NCBI GenBank assembly: GCA_016648135.1
Contig: JADDOH010002293.1
Location: 1-64,000 of the forward strand
DNA: 64,000 nucleotides
DNA from: Agrypnia vestita
Lineage: Eukaryota > Arthropoda > Insecta > Trichoptera > Phryganeidae
Direction: 5' to 3'
The notes below the pieces were generated by a model. It saw only the letters and a program-made list of their open reading frames with translations. It searched no databases and had not been told where the DNA came from. A program made the translations under genes and the position numbers. Below are positions 1 through 10,837 of this stretch, piece by piece (within the stretch, counting starts at the first letter, position 1; each line of letters begins with the position of its first letter).

Positions 1-292
1 ACCCCCGGCCCTCCATCTCCGGTGCACCGGAAGCGACAGGGAATCCACCAAAACACAGATTATGTATAAAAACAATAACGATTTATTATCAATAATTACT
101 ATAAACATTAGTTAAGCGTATGTTTTCTATGACTAGTCTGTACATATACATTTATAAATGGTTCTGTTCATATGTAACTAAGCAATGTACAAACAGGAGT
201 ACCTATCACGACGTCGTTTAGTCGGTTTAAATACAGTCGATTATTATCGTCGAGTCGATTATTCGTTACAACTAAAATTACGGTTATATATT
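1..292. other. window edge, no gene seen
   Basis: The first ~50 bases are GC-rich and then give way abruptly to AT-rich sequence. This could be the edge of an exon or repeat lying outside the window, but no frame can be defended. The remainder is AT-rich 3' flank of the minus-strand gene at 407-796. Confidence 0.3.
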
Positions 293-298
293 TTTATT
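293..298 (-). terminator. polyadenylation signal of the 407-796 gene
   Basis: TTTATT on the plus strand reads AATAAA on the minus strand, about 110 bases past the stop codon of the minus-strand CDS. The spacing suits a short 3' UTR. The assignment is positional and no transcript was seen. Confidence 0.45.
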
Positions 299-406
299 TA
301 GATACGAAGCGTGCGTGGCGTGTCAACTCTCTTTGGTCTAGCGGTCGATGGAAGACACTACGCTATTTTTGGAATAGAAACACTATCACAGGCGCCAGGG
401 GCGGCG

Positions 407-796
407 TCAGACGGCCTCGTAGCGCGGCAGGGCCGGCTGCAGGTGCGGCAGCGGCTCCCGCCACGTCCAGGCCGCCAGCGCCTGGCACGTGTAGGGCTCG
501 TGCGGCGGCGCCGGTCTCCGGAAGGCCTCCCACGACGCGCTGTAGGGGGCGGCCCGGCGCTTGCTCCTGCCGCCGGGCAGGTTGTTCTCGAACGGCCTCC
601 TCCGCTGGCGCTCCAGGTTGCGGAAGTGGCAGGGGTGGATCATCAGCAGCGGCTCTATCTTCACCCCCTGCGGCGGCTTGGCGCACTCGGGCAGCTCGTA
701 CTCCACGCTGCAGTCCACGTGCAGCGGCACCGCGTAGTCGGGCACCGCGGCCGCCGGCGCCGGCGCGGGCGCGGGCGACACCGCGTAGCACGACAT
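407..796 (-). CDS. unrecognised 129-aa protein, single-exon CDS
   Basis: This is a GC-rich open frame in an AT-rich neighbourhood, ending in TGA at 407-409. The frame stays open upstream to a GTG at 817, but the first ATG is at 794-796, giving MSCYAVSPAPAPAP. The protein has an Ala/Pro-rich N-terminus, then an acidic stretch with VDCSVEYELPECAK, then VKIEPLLMIHPCHFRNLE, a basic run (RQRRRP, SKRRA) and a Trp/Pro-rich tail with YTCQALAAWTWREPL. No signal peptide or membrane segment is visible. The central block around residues 40-65 looks constrained, but I cannot name a family. High CpG and synonymous GC use, an upstream CpG-rich patch and a downstream AATAAA support a real gene. It might instead be the last exon of a longer gene, since a weak acceptor-like TTCCAG lies just upstream. 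Confidence 0.6.
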   Translation of the reverse strand: MSCYAVSPAPAPAPAAAVPDYAVPLHVDCSVEYELPECAKPPQGVKIEPLLMIHPCHFRNLERQRRRPFENNLPGGRSKRRAAPYSASWEAFRRPAPPHEPYTCQALAAWTWREPLPHLQPALPRYEAV

Positions 797-879
797 CACT
801 ATACCTACTAACTTCACTGGAACTACCGCTAAATGAGTATTTACAAATCAGTCTCTCGGTGATATTGTGAAAAAGATGT

Positions 880-1100
880 ATAAAAATAATGTTGGCGCGC
901 GCAGCCGAGAAAGAACCGCTCGGCTGCGAAGTCTGCGGAAAACTGGCGCGCCGGCCCCCCGACCCTCGCCGCCACTGCGCGCATTCAATACGGAAGAAAT
1001 CTTTACGCGAACAGCTGACTGTCAAACTGCCATCTGTGGGCCAGAGGCTCACACTTCCACTCGCTCTTTCAGCTTGTGCAAAGTATGATAAAATGACGCG
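880..1100 (-). promoter_or_regulatory. CpG-rich putative promoter
   Basis: A patch rich in GCGCGC and GGCGCGCC lies directly upstream of the minus-strand CDS start at 796, and GC content falls again beyond ~1100. Its position and composition suit the promoter and 5' UTR of that gene. Open frames through it on both strands are explained by the GC content. Confidence 0.4.
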
Positions 1101-1206
1101 AGGAACGTACATAGATGGCTCTAGTTGTAATAATTTATATTTTTTTTCGCAGAATTTTAATTTTGTAAGAATTTTAATTAAAATTAAAAAATATATCGTA
1201 GTCTAA

Positions 1207-2660
1207 AGTGGTGATTTCCTGTTTTAAGTTTTTACAGTAGATAGGTACTTTACAAGCCGATAAACTTTCCAAGCTTCACACGCAACCAATGAGAGTCTTC
1301 GAATAAGAAACCAACCTCCCAAATTTGGTTATTTCACATAAAAATCTATATTTGCCTTACATAACTTCTTATATTTTTTTAGATTACAAAAAATTGTAGT
1401 AACTCTTGAAACTTGTGTACTTTTAGAGTCCTAGTTCCAACTCAAGAAAATTATAAATATGTAAAATAATTTTATATACAGACAATAAAAAAAATCCTAT
1501 ATTATTATTAAATAATATCTTAAATAGACTACTCAACCCAATAAATTAATAATTTAATAAAGTTACAAACTTGTTAAAAGTTAAAGTCAAAATTTTTATT
1601 ACAGATATGCAATGAAAAGTTTGGAAAATCGAAATAAGTTAAAATCATATAAATTTAAAAAAGGTACATAAACGATTAAAAGTTTGGAAATTCGAAATAA
1701 GTTGTAACTATAACTAAATAAATTAAAATTATATTTATGATTAATAGATTGTAAAATCGAAATAAGTTAAAACCAAATTAATTTAAATTAAATATACAAT
1801 TAAAGGTTTGTAAAATGTAAATTTAAAACCAAATAAATCAAAAATAGGTCTAGGAGTAGATTTTGAAAAATTGAAATATGTTGAATAAATTATACTGGCC
1901 TAAAAAGAAATATTTGAAGAAACATAATTATTTGAGGCAGCGTAATTTAAATACATGTCTATAGTGGAAAAATATTTTTGATCATTTTAGCCATAGGTCA
2001 AGTATTTTGTCGTCTTGGTATCAAAAGTGAAACTTGAAACATGGTATTACATTACGTTTTTTTCAAAAAGTAGTAGGTATGTTTGTGCAGTATTACCTAA
2101 TTTGAAAAAATATTTATTCTGTTATAGCGCATGCTGTGAGCAGTTCAACCTCGCAATTTAAATTCGTAAAATTGTTGATGCTCTAAACTAAACTATCCAA
2201 ATAAGTAGCTCTTTTCATTCTCTGTCATCAAGTTTTCCCTCTGTATTTTCCAGGCTTTCATGTTTATTAATCAAGATCAAATACAAGTCAATACAATATC
2301 AAATCAAGATCAGATACGATGATGACCGGACCTGGAGGTCTGAGTTGTGAAGTCCTGATGCATGCTCTGGTCAGTTGACTGATGGTACTTAGAAATCACC
2401 ATGCTTCTCTTTTGAATGTGCAAAGCACATAATTATCACTAAGAACATAAATAATGGCCTCCATGTCTCTGGAACCTGAAAGAAAGAGTATTATACTTCA
2501 AAAGCTTTTCAAAACAGAAAAAAATACTTCATTATTACATTTAAAATCAGGCCTCGTAAACAGTTTATCCAATTAATTCCAATTGTATCTGCTTGTACAG
2601 AGTGTAACACAGCACGTCCACACTACTTTACAGGTAACATGATACCTAATAGTCAAAAAT
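1207..2660. other. AT-rich intergenic DNA
   Basis: No coding frame with plausible codon use is visible. Apart from the degenerate tandem array at 1610-1890, the stretch is low-complexity AT-rich sequence. Confidence 0.5.
1610..1890. repeat. degenerate tandem repeat, ~63-bp unit
   Basis: A unit of the form GTTTGGAAAATCGAAATAAG followed by AT-rich filler recurs near 1617, 1681, 1749 and 1806, with a more decayed copy near 1860. The spacing is 59-68 bases. Divergence between units is high, so the array looks old. Confidence 0.6.
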
Positions 2661-3075
2661 GTTCAAGGAGTGATTTCCAAACATCTTCAGTGTTTGCATT
2701 TTTTTCAATATTTCAGACTTACCATTTGTAAAACGTGGGACAATAACGAAAGGTACCTAACTTATATCGAATATTACAAATTCATTCGTTTTAATAAGTC
2801 ATAAGTCAATTAAGATTAGGTACTTACTAAAAACTCACAGGAATTTGAAACAGAATTTTTTGTAAGGTTTCAGTCTTATTTTTTGACTTTAACCTACTAA
2901 AGCGATTGAAATTTTAATATTCGATAAGAGTGAATTTAATGATGGTCTAATATTTAACAGAAAATAAGTCACAGATATTCATAAAAAAATTCAATTTTGA
3001 TGTCGCTTATCTCCATAACTATTGATATTAAGACTTGATCTTGAACATTTTCGACTCGTAATATTTGGACAGGAA
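2660..3075. repeat. partial copy of the CAGGGTGTC MITE family
   Basis: The internal sequence matches other copies at 4408-4878 and 54187-55043. Shared blocks include the TTTTGATGTCGCTTATCTCC stretch (here at ~2996), TATCGAATATTACAAATTC (~2764) and a Gln/Leu-codon-poor AT spacer. The ends are eroded and no terminal repeats are visible. Confidence 0.45.
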
Positions 3076-3177
3076 TCTGCATTTATTTATATGCTTTATA
3101 TTGTAAAATATTGTTGACTAGCTATTTTACATACTGTATTTACAAAAAATTAAAGCCGCCTTTGGGCTGATTGTTTC

Positions 3178-3371
3178 CAGTTGGATTAAAGTAAAAGTTC
3201 GTTTAAAATTTTAAGCATAGATTTTTGCGTTCTCCACCAGTCAAATGATCCGTTTCCGTAAAAATCTACGCTTTAAACGAACTTTTATTTTCTAGTTTGT
3301 GTCTTCTGGGGTAATATGCCGTGTTTTCACAACCTTCCTGGCCTGTATTTTTATTTTAATCCAACTTGATA
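3178..3371. repeat. foldback element interrupted by another repeat
   Basis: The arms are AGTTGGATTAAAGTAAAAGT plus AAGCATAGATTTTT on the left, and their reverse complement on the right. The right arm is split at about 3291-3342 by sequence related to the 22.1/41.0-kb repeat (TTCTGGGGTAATATGCCGTG). A diverged relative with GCGTTTTCCACCAATCA lies near 12.06-12.15 kb. Confidence 0.55.
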
Positions 3372-3849
3372 AATAGCAACAGTAAAATTTTTTAAAAATG
3401 CATAGATTTTTGACAAAACAGGTTGTTTGATCGAAATGAAACTCAAAAAGTTGTTCTTTATTGTAAATTTTTACTAGTTGGTTTTACCTACTTATCAAAC
3501 AAACGGCTCTTACAGTCACAACATCTATTAGGTTTGTAAAAAATACATAATTATTTTATTGATTTTCATAAATAACGATCAATTAAAACCATCTTTATTT
3601 ACCAAACAATTTTAAAAATAAATTTCATGAAACCGAATTTTTGATTATTTCGGTATTTTTATTTGATTTGCATCAGCGGTATGCTTCGAGGTTTTGCAAG
3701 ACTTCGAACAGTAACGCAACATTAAACGATAAATCGACCGAAAAATTGATTATTTTTAACATTATTTCCTTCAAATTGTTGAGGCCTTTGATTAGTCACG
3801 ATATGACGATTAATATCGGCTTCATGGTCAAGACATTTTTTTTAAACAA

Positions 3850-4035
3850 TCCCAATTCTAATAATTTCATCATCTGTCCGTCCGTCGTAACGTCCGTAAC
3901 TTTTTTGTATAAAAATTTTTTTCTTCTTTTCTTATTATTTTCTTTTATTTTTTTATTTTTTTATAAACAAATATATACGTTTCTTTAGGAACCGACATGA
4001 AAAAATAACGTCAATTTGTGACGGGTTACAGCTAG
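3850..4035 (+). mobile_element. non-autonomous Helitron, family H2
   Basis: It starts A|TCCCAATTCTAATAATTTC and contains the family's CTGTCCGTCCGTC block. It ends with the hairpin ACGTCA...TGACGG, a short spacer and CTAG|T. The two ends match the Helitron rule of insertion between A and T with no target duplication. It is short, with no coding capacity. Confidence 0.65.
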
Positions 4036-4407
4036 TATGAAAGTACTTCGCGATTCAGTGTTCATGCCAGCGATGCGACCAAGCGTGATATTACTGGCGA
4101 TGCGATGCGGGCAAAGTTTGGATTTAGTTTGCAAAACGTACGTATATTTAAGTGGAATGAATTTTTTTTTAAATATTGCAATACTTTCTCACTTTCCATA
4201 ATACCGCTACTATTATTTTTTTAATACGTAAAGTTCCTTTCAGGTGGTAACATAACTCACACAAACTTTTATATTTCGATAGTTGTCTAAATTTTTGTAA
4301 GAAGTTTACCTCATGGGCAATGAACTGTACTCCACCGAAGACATGGAAAAATGTATTTACAAAACTATTAATATCATCATTTTACATAAATATCAGATGA
4401 TACTGTA

Positions 4408-4878
4408 CAAGGTCTCATAGCTAGTAGCATTATCCATCATTCAATTTTGAATGGAAAATGACGACAGTTACGGAGATAAGCGACATCAAAGATTGTATTT
4501 TTTCCAAATTTCTGATTTATATTCTGTAAAATTTTGGACTATCACTAAAGTAACGTATATGGAATATTAAAATATCTAATGGCGCAGAAATTTGAAAAAT
4601 ATATTTTTTGTAAGATTTTTGTCACTTTATATTTGTGTCGTTTTAAAGCGAATTAATTTTAAATATTCCTGGTTAGCTACCGTAGCGATATTTCAACGTT
4701 TTACATTAAAGAAGTCATAAATATTAAAAAAAAAAATGAAAACTTTGAAAATGATATCTATCTCCAGAGCTGTCGACAAATTATAAAGAACATTCACCCA
4801 AAGTGTAAACAACATTTTCAATTCAAATTGAATTAAGAAGTTTCTCTGAAGTTTCTTCTACTAGCTATGAGACACCTG
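4408..4878. mobile_element. MITE with TA target duplication (CAGGGTGTC family)
   Basis: The left terminus CAAGGTCTCATAGCTAGTAG and right terminus CTACTAGCTATGAGACACC plus TG are inverted repeats. The element is flanked by TA at 4406-4407 and 4879-4880, which is typical of Tc1/mariner-type insertion. The 471-bp interior has no long ORF. Relatives lie at 54187-55043, 59488-59720 and, partially, at 2.7, 13.0 and 62.5 kb. Confidence 0.7.
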
Positions 4879-5202
4879 TATTTTTCCAATGGCGCGAAAT
4901 GATTATCAAATGATTAGATAAATCTAATCGAATGCTCCAACTGCAAAAAGTTCGTAGTGAATTTTTAGCTTTAATCGCAGCTATGCAATCTTTCAATTAA
5001 AAAATTAAAGATATGTGTGCCAAAATGTTTTCTTATCGAGCGAAACCAAAATTATGGAAAATATTATAGTTAAATGGAATTTATAACTTCAAATGAGCGC
5101 ACTCATGTTACCCTAGAAAATATAGTAAATGATAATGAACAGTAAAGGTGTCTTTGTAATTTAGAAATATTCGTGAATGAAAAAGTGAACCATTGAACAA
5201 TA

Positions 5203-5456
5203 TCAAACACAATGATTTCGTTGTCTGTCCGTCACTCAGTCCGTCCATCCACACCAGTAACTTCGTGCTAAAAAAACGAAATTAAACAGCCGGAGATGGG
5301 GCTTGAACCCTGGGCCAGCAAACTCGATCGGGCCGCTCAACGCATGTTGCTACGGCCGCCTCTCCGTGGACCGCCAAAAAGATGTTATAAATGTACATAT
5401 ACTAGGGCTTAGCAAAGACGCGAACCAATGTTTCATTTTTTAAGGGTTGCAACTAG
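5203..5456 (+). mobile_element. non-autonomous Helitron, family H2
   Basis: The 5' end is A|TCAAACACAATGATTTCG and the 3' end is GGGTTGCAACTAG|T. The terminal hairpin seen in sister copies is worn here. On the minus strand the interior carries the shared module with GGTTCAAGCCCCATCTCC, which resembles a tRNA B box. Confidence 0.65.
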
Positions 5457-5523
5457 TTATCATTAAAATTGGGATTATATTTATTATTAAATATTACCAT
5501 TAAAATTGTAGCTAAAACTAGTA

Positions 5524-5813
5524 TCAAAACTTCTAATTATAATAATTTGGTTGTCTGTCTTGGCGGAATTAAAATTTTAGATAATTACGGTGTGACACGA
5601 AATCAGCGCGCAACACGCAACGGCTCAGGCAACATGCAAGAGTCGCCCGTCAAATGCCACGGTCTTCACATTTTTATCGTATTATTTTTATAATATTTAT
5701 TTTTTGGTTTAAAATATAAAGTCAATTTAAAAAAAATGTTTTCTTTTCATGAATTTTTAGCTTCAAATTCTGCAATTATTATGTACCGTGATTGTTCACG
5801 CGTTCACGGCTAG
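5524..5813 (+). mobile_element. Helitron-like element, H2 relative
   Basis: The 5' end is A|TCAAAACTTCTAATTATAAT, which then enters the family block TTGTCTGTC. The 3' end shows a hairpin CCGTGA...TCACGG immediately before CTAG|T at 5810-5814. The interior differs from other H2 copies, so this may be a subfamily. The 3' boundary is less certain than the 5' one. Confidence 0.45.
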
Positions 5814-6858
5814 TATTATCATTAAAATTGCAAAAAAAATGGTTGTTAAACTCACCCATTCCTAGGTACATAAAATTCTGCGCCCAGGTGGAACTGCATA
5901 TTACTGGAAAATAAAATCACAAAGCAGCTGCCTTAAAACTATTCAGAATAAATTTAAAGAACAATATCATCAAAAATGATTGTCACCGATAATGTCAGCT
6001 TACCTATGAAAACAAGCAAGGTCTTCGTAAACGGGTACCAATACTCAAATAACAATATATTTCTTCATAAAGTCAAACAAACAGCCAAGAATAGAAATTT
6101 CCCTCATATTTGGATCGAACACTGCCGTATATTTATTCGACACAGCTAAGAATCCTGCCATGTTTGCCGTTTGCCGAGAACGGGGCTTGAAAAATTATGA
6201 GAATCCGTTTCCTTATTCCTAAATTATGTATAAAAATTATATATTTAAGATCAACTCTATTGGATGTTGTTTAATCTTACATATTAGGTTCTTATTGCCC
6301 CACACACACGTCACTATACGCAAATCCAAACTACACGATCAATTTTTTCAAAATACCATGTCGCACCAGCAGCGCGTCTATCAAAATGTGAAACGATAAA
6401 CGATAGGTACACGGATCGCGTTGTACAAAGTATTCATGACAGAAAAATTTCTGCCTACGCACACTTTGACAATCAGTGGCAGAATTTTGTGCGCGGCAAA
6501 GTGTACCATACACGCATAAACATTACCTCACTATGAAACTTCGTGTGCTAAAAGATTTGTGTAAACTATTCCTGCGTAATAAAGTAATGTACAAATCATT
6601 ATACCGCATGCTTAGAATCCCTTGGATAGCAATACGTACTAATGCTTTAATTTTGTTATAAATAAATATTCCAATTTTTTTTTTTGCTTTTTTCATAAAC
6701 AATAACTTCTTCATTACATTCGCCGATTCTTATTCTTCAAAATAATAATATAATATATTTTCTTCTTGAAATTCGTGATCCGTGATACATTTAAATTAAT
6801 ATTATTTTTCATTCGCACTATTTGTGAACCATTTATAAAAAAAGTTTAGTGTCATATA
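5814..6858. other. no gene seen
   Basis: AT-rich sequence with only short open frames of unconvincing composition on both strands. No repeat boundary was recognised. Confidence 0.5.
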
Positions 6859-7050
6859 GAGTAGTATGTTGGTGTGGGAGTCACGGTGCTCGCCTAGTGA
6901 TTTGGTGGTTGGTGGTTCAAGCCCCATTCCAGGTTACCAGCAAGTTAGTCCTATTGTCATAGCATAGGCTTTTGGCTTAGTTTGAGAATAGTAAGAATAT
7001 TGATGTAACACGTATTCCATGGTCGCATCTGTATTGAAAAAAATATATAA
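6859..7050 (+). mobile_element. tRNA-derived SINE, copy 1
   Basis: It has a tRNA-like head, with box-B-like GGTTCAAGCCC at ~6923. A body follows containing ACCAGCAAGTTAG and AGTAAGAATATTGATGTAAC, and an A-rich tail. The body matches the copy at 34633-34800, including ATTGATGTNACACGTATTCC. Confidence 0.7.
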
Positions 7051-7410
7051 ATATTGTTTCAGTATTTAAAATATTTCTGATAAATTTTAAAAAAATCTCG
7101 ATATTCTCGAAATTTCAATGGTATATCAGAATTTTTAATGATTGTCGAAAATTTCAATCTGCATTCACCAATAGGTATGTCATGAATTTTAGAAAACGTC
7201 ATAAAAATAATATATTTACTACTATATATACATAAATATATTTTAATTGTACTGTTGACATTGATAAGATTAATATCAGTGCACACCTTCAAATAATGAT
7301 ATATTTTCTGTTCAAATAATACTGCAATCTAATAATATGAGAGCGATACCAAATTTTAGAAATACATATCTTATTATAAACCAGGCTTTACATTTAGTGA
7401 GCAGGGAAGT

Positions 7411-7603
7411 GAGCATGAATCTGAGCAACGCGAGTAACGTAAACACCTCACTCGCGTTGACCATGCTCCTGCTATTGCCGCTGCCCTACGCTACGTATCT
7501 TTGTCGCACGCGTAAAATTATGTTACTATCACGCTCACTTGCTGTGCCTGTGCGAGCGTGACAGCAACATAATTTTACGCGCGCGACAAGGATACGTAGC
7601 GTA
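7411..7603. repeat. two adjacent inverted repeats (foldback element)
   Basis: The arms at 7487-7536 and 7553-7603 are complementary over ~50 bases (TACGCTACGTATC...GATACGTAGCGTA), with few mismatches and a short loop. A second hairpin with GAGCATGAATCTGAGCAACG and its complement lies directly left, at 7411-7467. The short open frame through the region follows from the GC content. Confidence 0.65.
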
Positions 7604-8133
7604 CGGTCAATGTACGAAAATCTCTCTCTTCGGCGACCGGGCTTCATCAAAGAACCGGCATTTACAGACGGATTGGATGGATTTTTAAAACTTTACGAGA
7701 GTCAAAGATTTATATGACATATTGAAGAGACAAATAAAACACGTCTACACTAATTTAAGTTAATTTATTATTAAAATTACTTATTTCATACAATTTCATA
7801 GGTAGAATGCGAAGTAAAAATAAAGCGGCAATGTAAACGCTCACTGCCTTCAATGCTGCCAAACATTTATTTTGGAAAGTAAATACAGCAGCGCAAGGAG
7901 CACTGGCAATGGCTTAGGCACGAATGAAAGTTAAGGTAGCCTTAAAAGCGTAATTTTCAGTACAAAATAATATTTTTAAAGCGTACCTTAAGCTTTAAAT
8001 CATCTAGGTAATGACTCTGAATTCGGGCCTTAGTGTAACGCCCGAAAAATACCTATAATATAAATAATATGCTGCAATGAATTTGGGCAAGTGGCAAAGT
8101 AGAGCGAGTATCAGTGCAGTTTACTATTGTGTC

Positions 8134-8193
8134 GTTATTACATCATTAATTACATCACTAGTGCGTGTTATTACATCATTAATTACATCACTA
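8134..8193. repeat. direct duplication in AT-rich spacer
   Basis: ATTACATCATTAATTACATC followed by ACTA occurs twice, 34 bases apart. Confidence 0.6.
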
Positions 8194-8818
8194 ATTACGT
8201 GAATGCGACGGAAACGTGTAACAGGAAGTAGGAATGAAAAAATTGTTCAGATTTCGAATTTATTAATTTTATTCGGATGACTCAATTTTGACATTAGGCG
8301 TCGGGAGAAAATGACAAATTCGATAAATTGGAGCTACGCTGAATTTATATTTCTAATATCTTAAAATAACTTTGGCTTAGAAAAAAATTGTTCGACAAAA
8401 ATAATGTAAAACATATATTTTATTGATTCTGCCAAAAAAAACGGCTGTAAAAGAATTTTATCCTAAATGAAGCGATTTAATAATAATAATACCTGTTAAG
8501 GAAATATATAAATTAAATCATATAAGTTTTATGCGATTATAATATATTCACATGTATATTTAAGGATACCTACCTACCTTTTTGGTTTGAAACCACTTTT
8601 TTTTCACACGATTTCACAAGGTTTTCTCTGCGAGTATGAATAAATAATTATTTTTAAATTTTTAGTTTAACATCTTTTCGCTCAGTTCATGGGATTAATT
8701 TCGTGCATGCGACAGAAACGTGAAACAGGAAGTAGGAAAGAGCGCGCGTTATATCTGAGGGATACTCCGCAGCTGCAGTCACTCGAGGCACAGATTTCTT
8801 TACCGACTTTAAGCTACA

Positions 8819-8998
8819 GATACACATGCTAATTAGTGGCATGCCACTTAGTGGCATGCTCATAAATCAACCGGCGGTTGTATGGCTAGTGGCATGTTCG
8901 TTACTAGCAATGTGCGTACACACATGCCACTAATAAGCAAGGCCTAGAGAAGGTCGATACTGCGCATGCTCACGTGCCACTAAATAAGCATGTGTATC
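8819..8998. mobile_element. MITE with GATACACATGC terminal repeats
   Basis: The left end GATACACATGCTAATTAGTG is repeated in inverted form at the right end (CACTAAATAAGCATGTGTATC minus one base). The interior holds GGCATGCTCATAAATCAACC plus GGCGGTTG and AGCAATGTGCGTACACAC. Both blocks recur at 36690-36895. Confidence 0.6.
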
Positions 8999-9571
8999 AG
9001 ACGCCTTACCGATGTAAAAACATGGCGCCACACACATAAGAAAAATGACGCGGTATATTGCAAATTTTGACCAAGCTGTCATCATTTAACATCTATGTTA
9101 ATTAATTAATTAATTAATGATGACGGCTTCCAAAATTCCAAACGCACTTGAATACCTACTATTCTCTCTAATGCCGTGCGAACTGAAAAAAATATTCAAG
9201 AGACCGCCGAAGAAGTACACGAAATTCTCATATTAGGGGTCAACGCAAGTGCTATATTGGTGGATAATAATAATTACCTGACTACTAAAATTTTGTTACT
9301 TTCAAAATTTACGGAGATAAGTAAATCAATAGCAGATACGTGTTGTGTTGATACATAATTCGTTATACGAATCAATTTCTTTAAGTTAGTTAGGTACAGT
9401 AAGTATTAATAAATATTTTTTGCAATTGATATTGTAATATAATATACCTGCATTGAAAATTTGAGGTTCTTTCTCTTTCTTCCTCCTCAGCCTTCATTTT
9501 TCCACTAGGCCTCCTCTGTATCCTTCCATCCTTCCTTGTTATTTGCTAGCCCTAGAAAATAATTTGAGGTT

Positions 9572-9763
9572 AATTCCTTTTAATTCCGTGTCAATCAAAC
9601 CTTTACAAATTGATACATAAAATATCAAAAAATTAATTAAAAATCAGAAGGTTTCCTAAATAATAACAATTCCTTTTAATTCCGTGTCAATCAAATCTTT
9701 ACAAATTGATACATAAAATATCAACAAACTAATTAAAAATCAGAAGGTTTCCTAAATAATAAC
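9572..9763. repeat. tandem duplication, two 96-bp copies
   Basis: The block from AATTCCTTTTAATTCCGTG through CAGAAGGTTTCCTAAATAAT occurs at 9572-9667 and 9668-9763 with only a few differences. The high identity implies a recent event. Confidence 0.8.
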
Positions 9764-10046
9764 AATATCTTGAATCTACAAAATTCTGTTTATTTCTTAA
9801 TTTACCAAGATGCTTAAATTAAGAGGTTCTTATATAAATAAAATATTGGGTATACAGGAACCATATTTCTTATTTACTACTTGCCCCGGTTTACTAAACA
9901 CAGACAGAAAAGATACGTACGTATAGCCCTATATTTCTGAGAACAATTATTTATGACATAACCTTAAATTGTCATTTGTCTTGAAATTGTCACCGGCGGA
10001 AAGGTTGTGGTTTATTAGCGAAATTTGTATATTCTTTGTAGTAATA

Positions 10047-10067
10047 ATGTTTTCCTTTGAATTATGA
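10047..10067 (+). CDS. uORF overlapping the RPP14 start codon
   Basis: The six-codon frame ATG TTT TCC TTT GAA TTA ends in TGA. That TGA overlaps the RPP14 initiator as ATGA (start 10064-10066, stop 10065-10067). If the transcript begins upstream of 10047, RPP14 would need leaky scanning or termination-reinitiation. Function is inferred from layout only. Confidence 0.4.
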   Translation: MFSFEL

Positions 10068-10552
10068 CATCTTACTTTTATTTAGATGTAACACTGTTAG
10101 TATTTAAATTTGATTTTTGTTTCTATACAGCTTTAAAACTAACTAATGCATGAACAGACTTGATAATTTTTTGATTTATCTGTTTTCAAGTATTTTGAAT
10201 GTATACTATGATTTTTTAGATTTAAAGTTTATTGTAATCACTTGTTTTTATAGGGAAGTGAATTTGCAAGAGGACAACAACATAACACCAGTTGCATTTA
10301 AGAGGCATGTTTTACTATCATTAGAGACTCTGTTTGGAGAAGTCGCATCTAGTTTTGACATAGACATTCTTAAATACAACCCTTCGACGAAAAGAGCAAT
10401 TATTAGAGTACCTAGTGATTACTACGTAAAACTTTACAGTTCTCTAACACTGAACGGTGTTTACGAAGGTGTTGAATGCGCTTACAGAGTACATAAAACA
10501 TCTCCGTGTCTCCTTGGTTTGATAGCGGACAGCCGATCGTACGAGCATTAAG
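10064..10552 (+). CDS. RPP14: ribonuclease P/MRP protein subunit Rpp14 (two exons)
   Basis: Exon 1 is 10064-10095, the intron 10096-10253 (GT...TTTTATAG) and exon 2 is 10254-10552, with stop TAA at 10549-10551. The spliced product is 109 aa and begins MTSYFYLDVTLEVNLQEDNN. It belongs to the Rpp14/Pop5 family, protein parts of the nuclear RNase P and RNase MRP ribonucleoproteins that process tRNA and rRNA precursors. The match to animal Rpp14 is clear across AFKRHVLLSLETLFGEV, the LYSSLTLNGVYEG block and YRVHKTSPCLLGL, and the protein ends close to where human Rpp14 ends. The start is chosen because exon 1 restores the family's Y-x-Y-x-x-V-x-L-E strand across the splice. The stop codon is followed directly by a consensus donor, AAG|gtaaga, which is unusual and implies more transcript downstream. 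There is no sign of frameshift or decay. Confidence 0.9.
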
Positions 10553-10837
10553 GTAAGATAAAAACCATGCTTTGATTATTCTGTAAAATTGGTGTTTAGT
10601 GCTGTAATTAATTTTTAATTAATATAGTTTTTATTGATAAAAATGTTTATGAATTGGGGAAAGTGCTTTCACACAAACAATTATGCATAGAATATTAAAA
10701 ATATTAAAAACTCTTAACCACTGAAATGTCAACTCACGAGTAGGCTAAATTGTAGATCCTGGGCGGTATAACCGATCCTTCCGAGAGTGAGTGAGTTAGT
10801 TAGTATAGTTGAGTGTCCTGATTTTAAAATAAAACAG

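Noticed and set aside
363..1112. Long 249-codon minus-strand open frame overlapping the 407-796 gene
   Set aside because: It has low-complexity Ala/Arg/Gly content read in another frame of a GC-rich CDS, and runs through promoter sequence. It is a shadow of the real gene.
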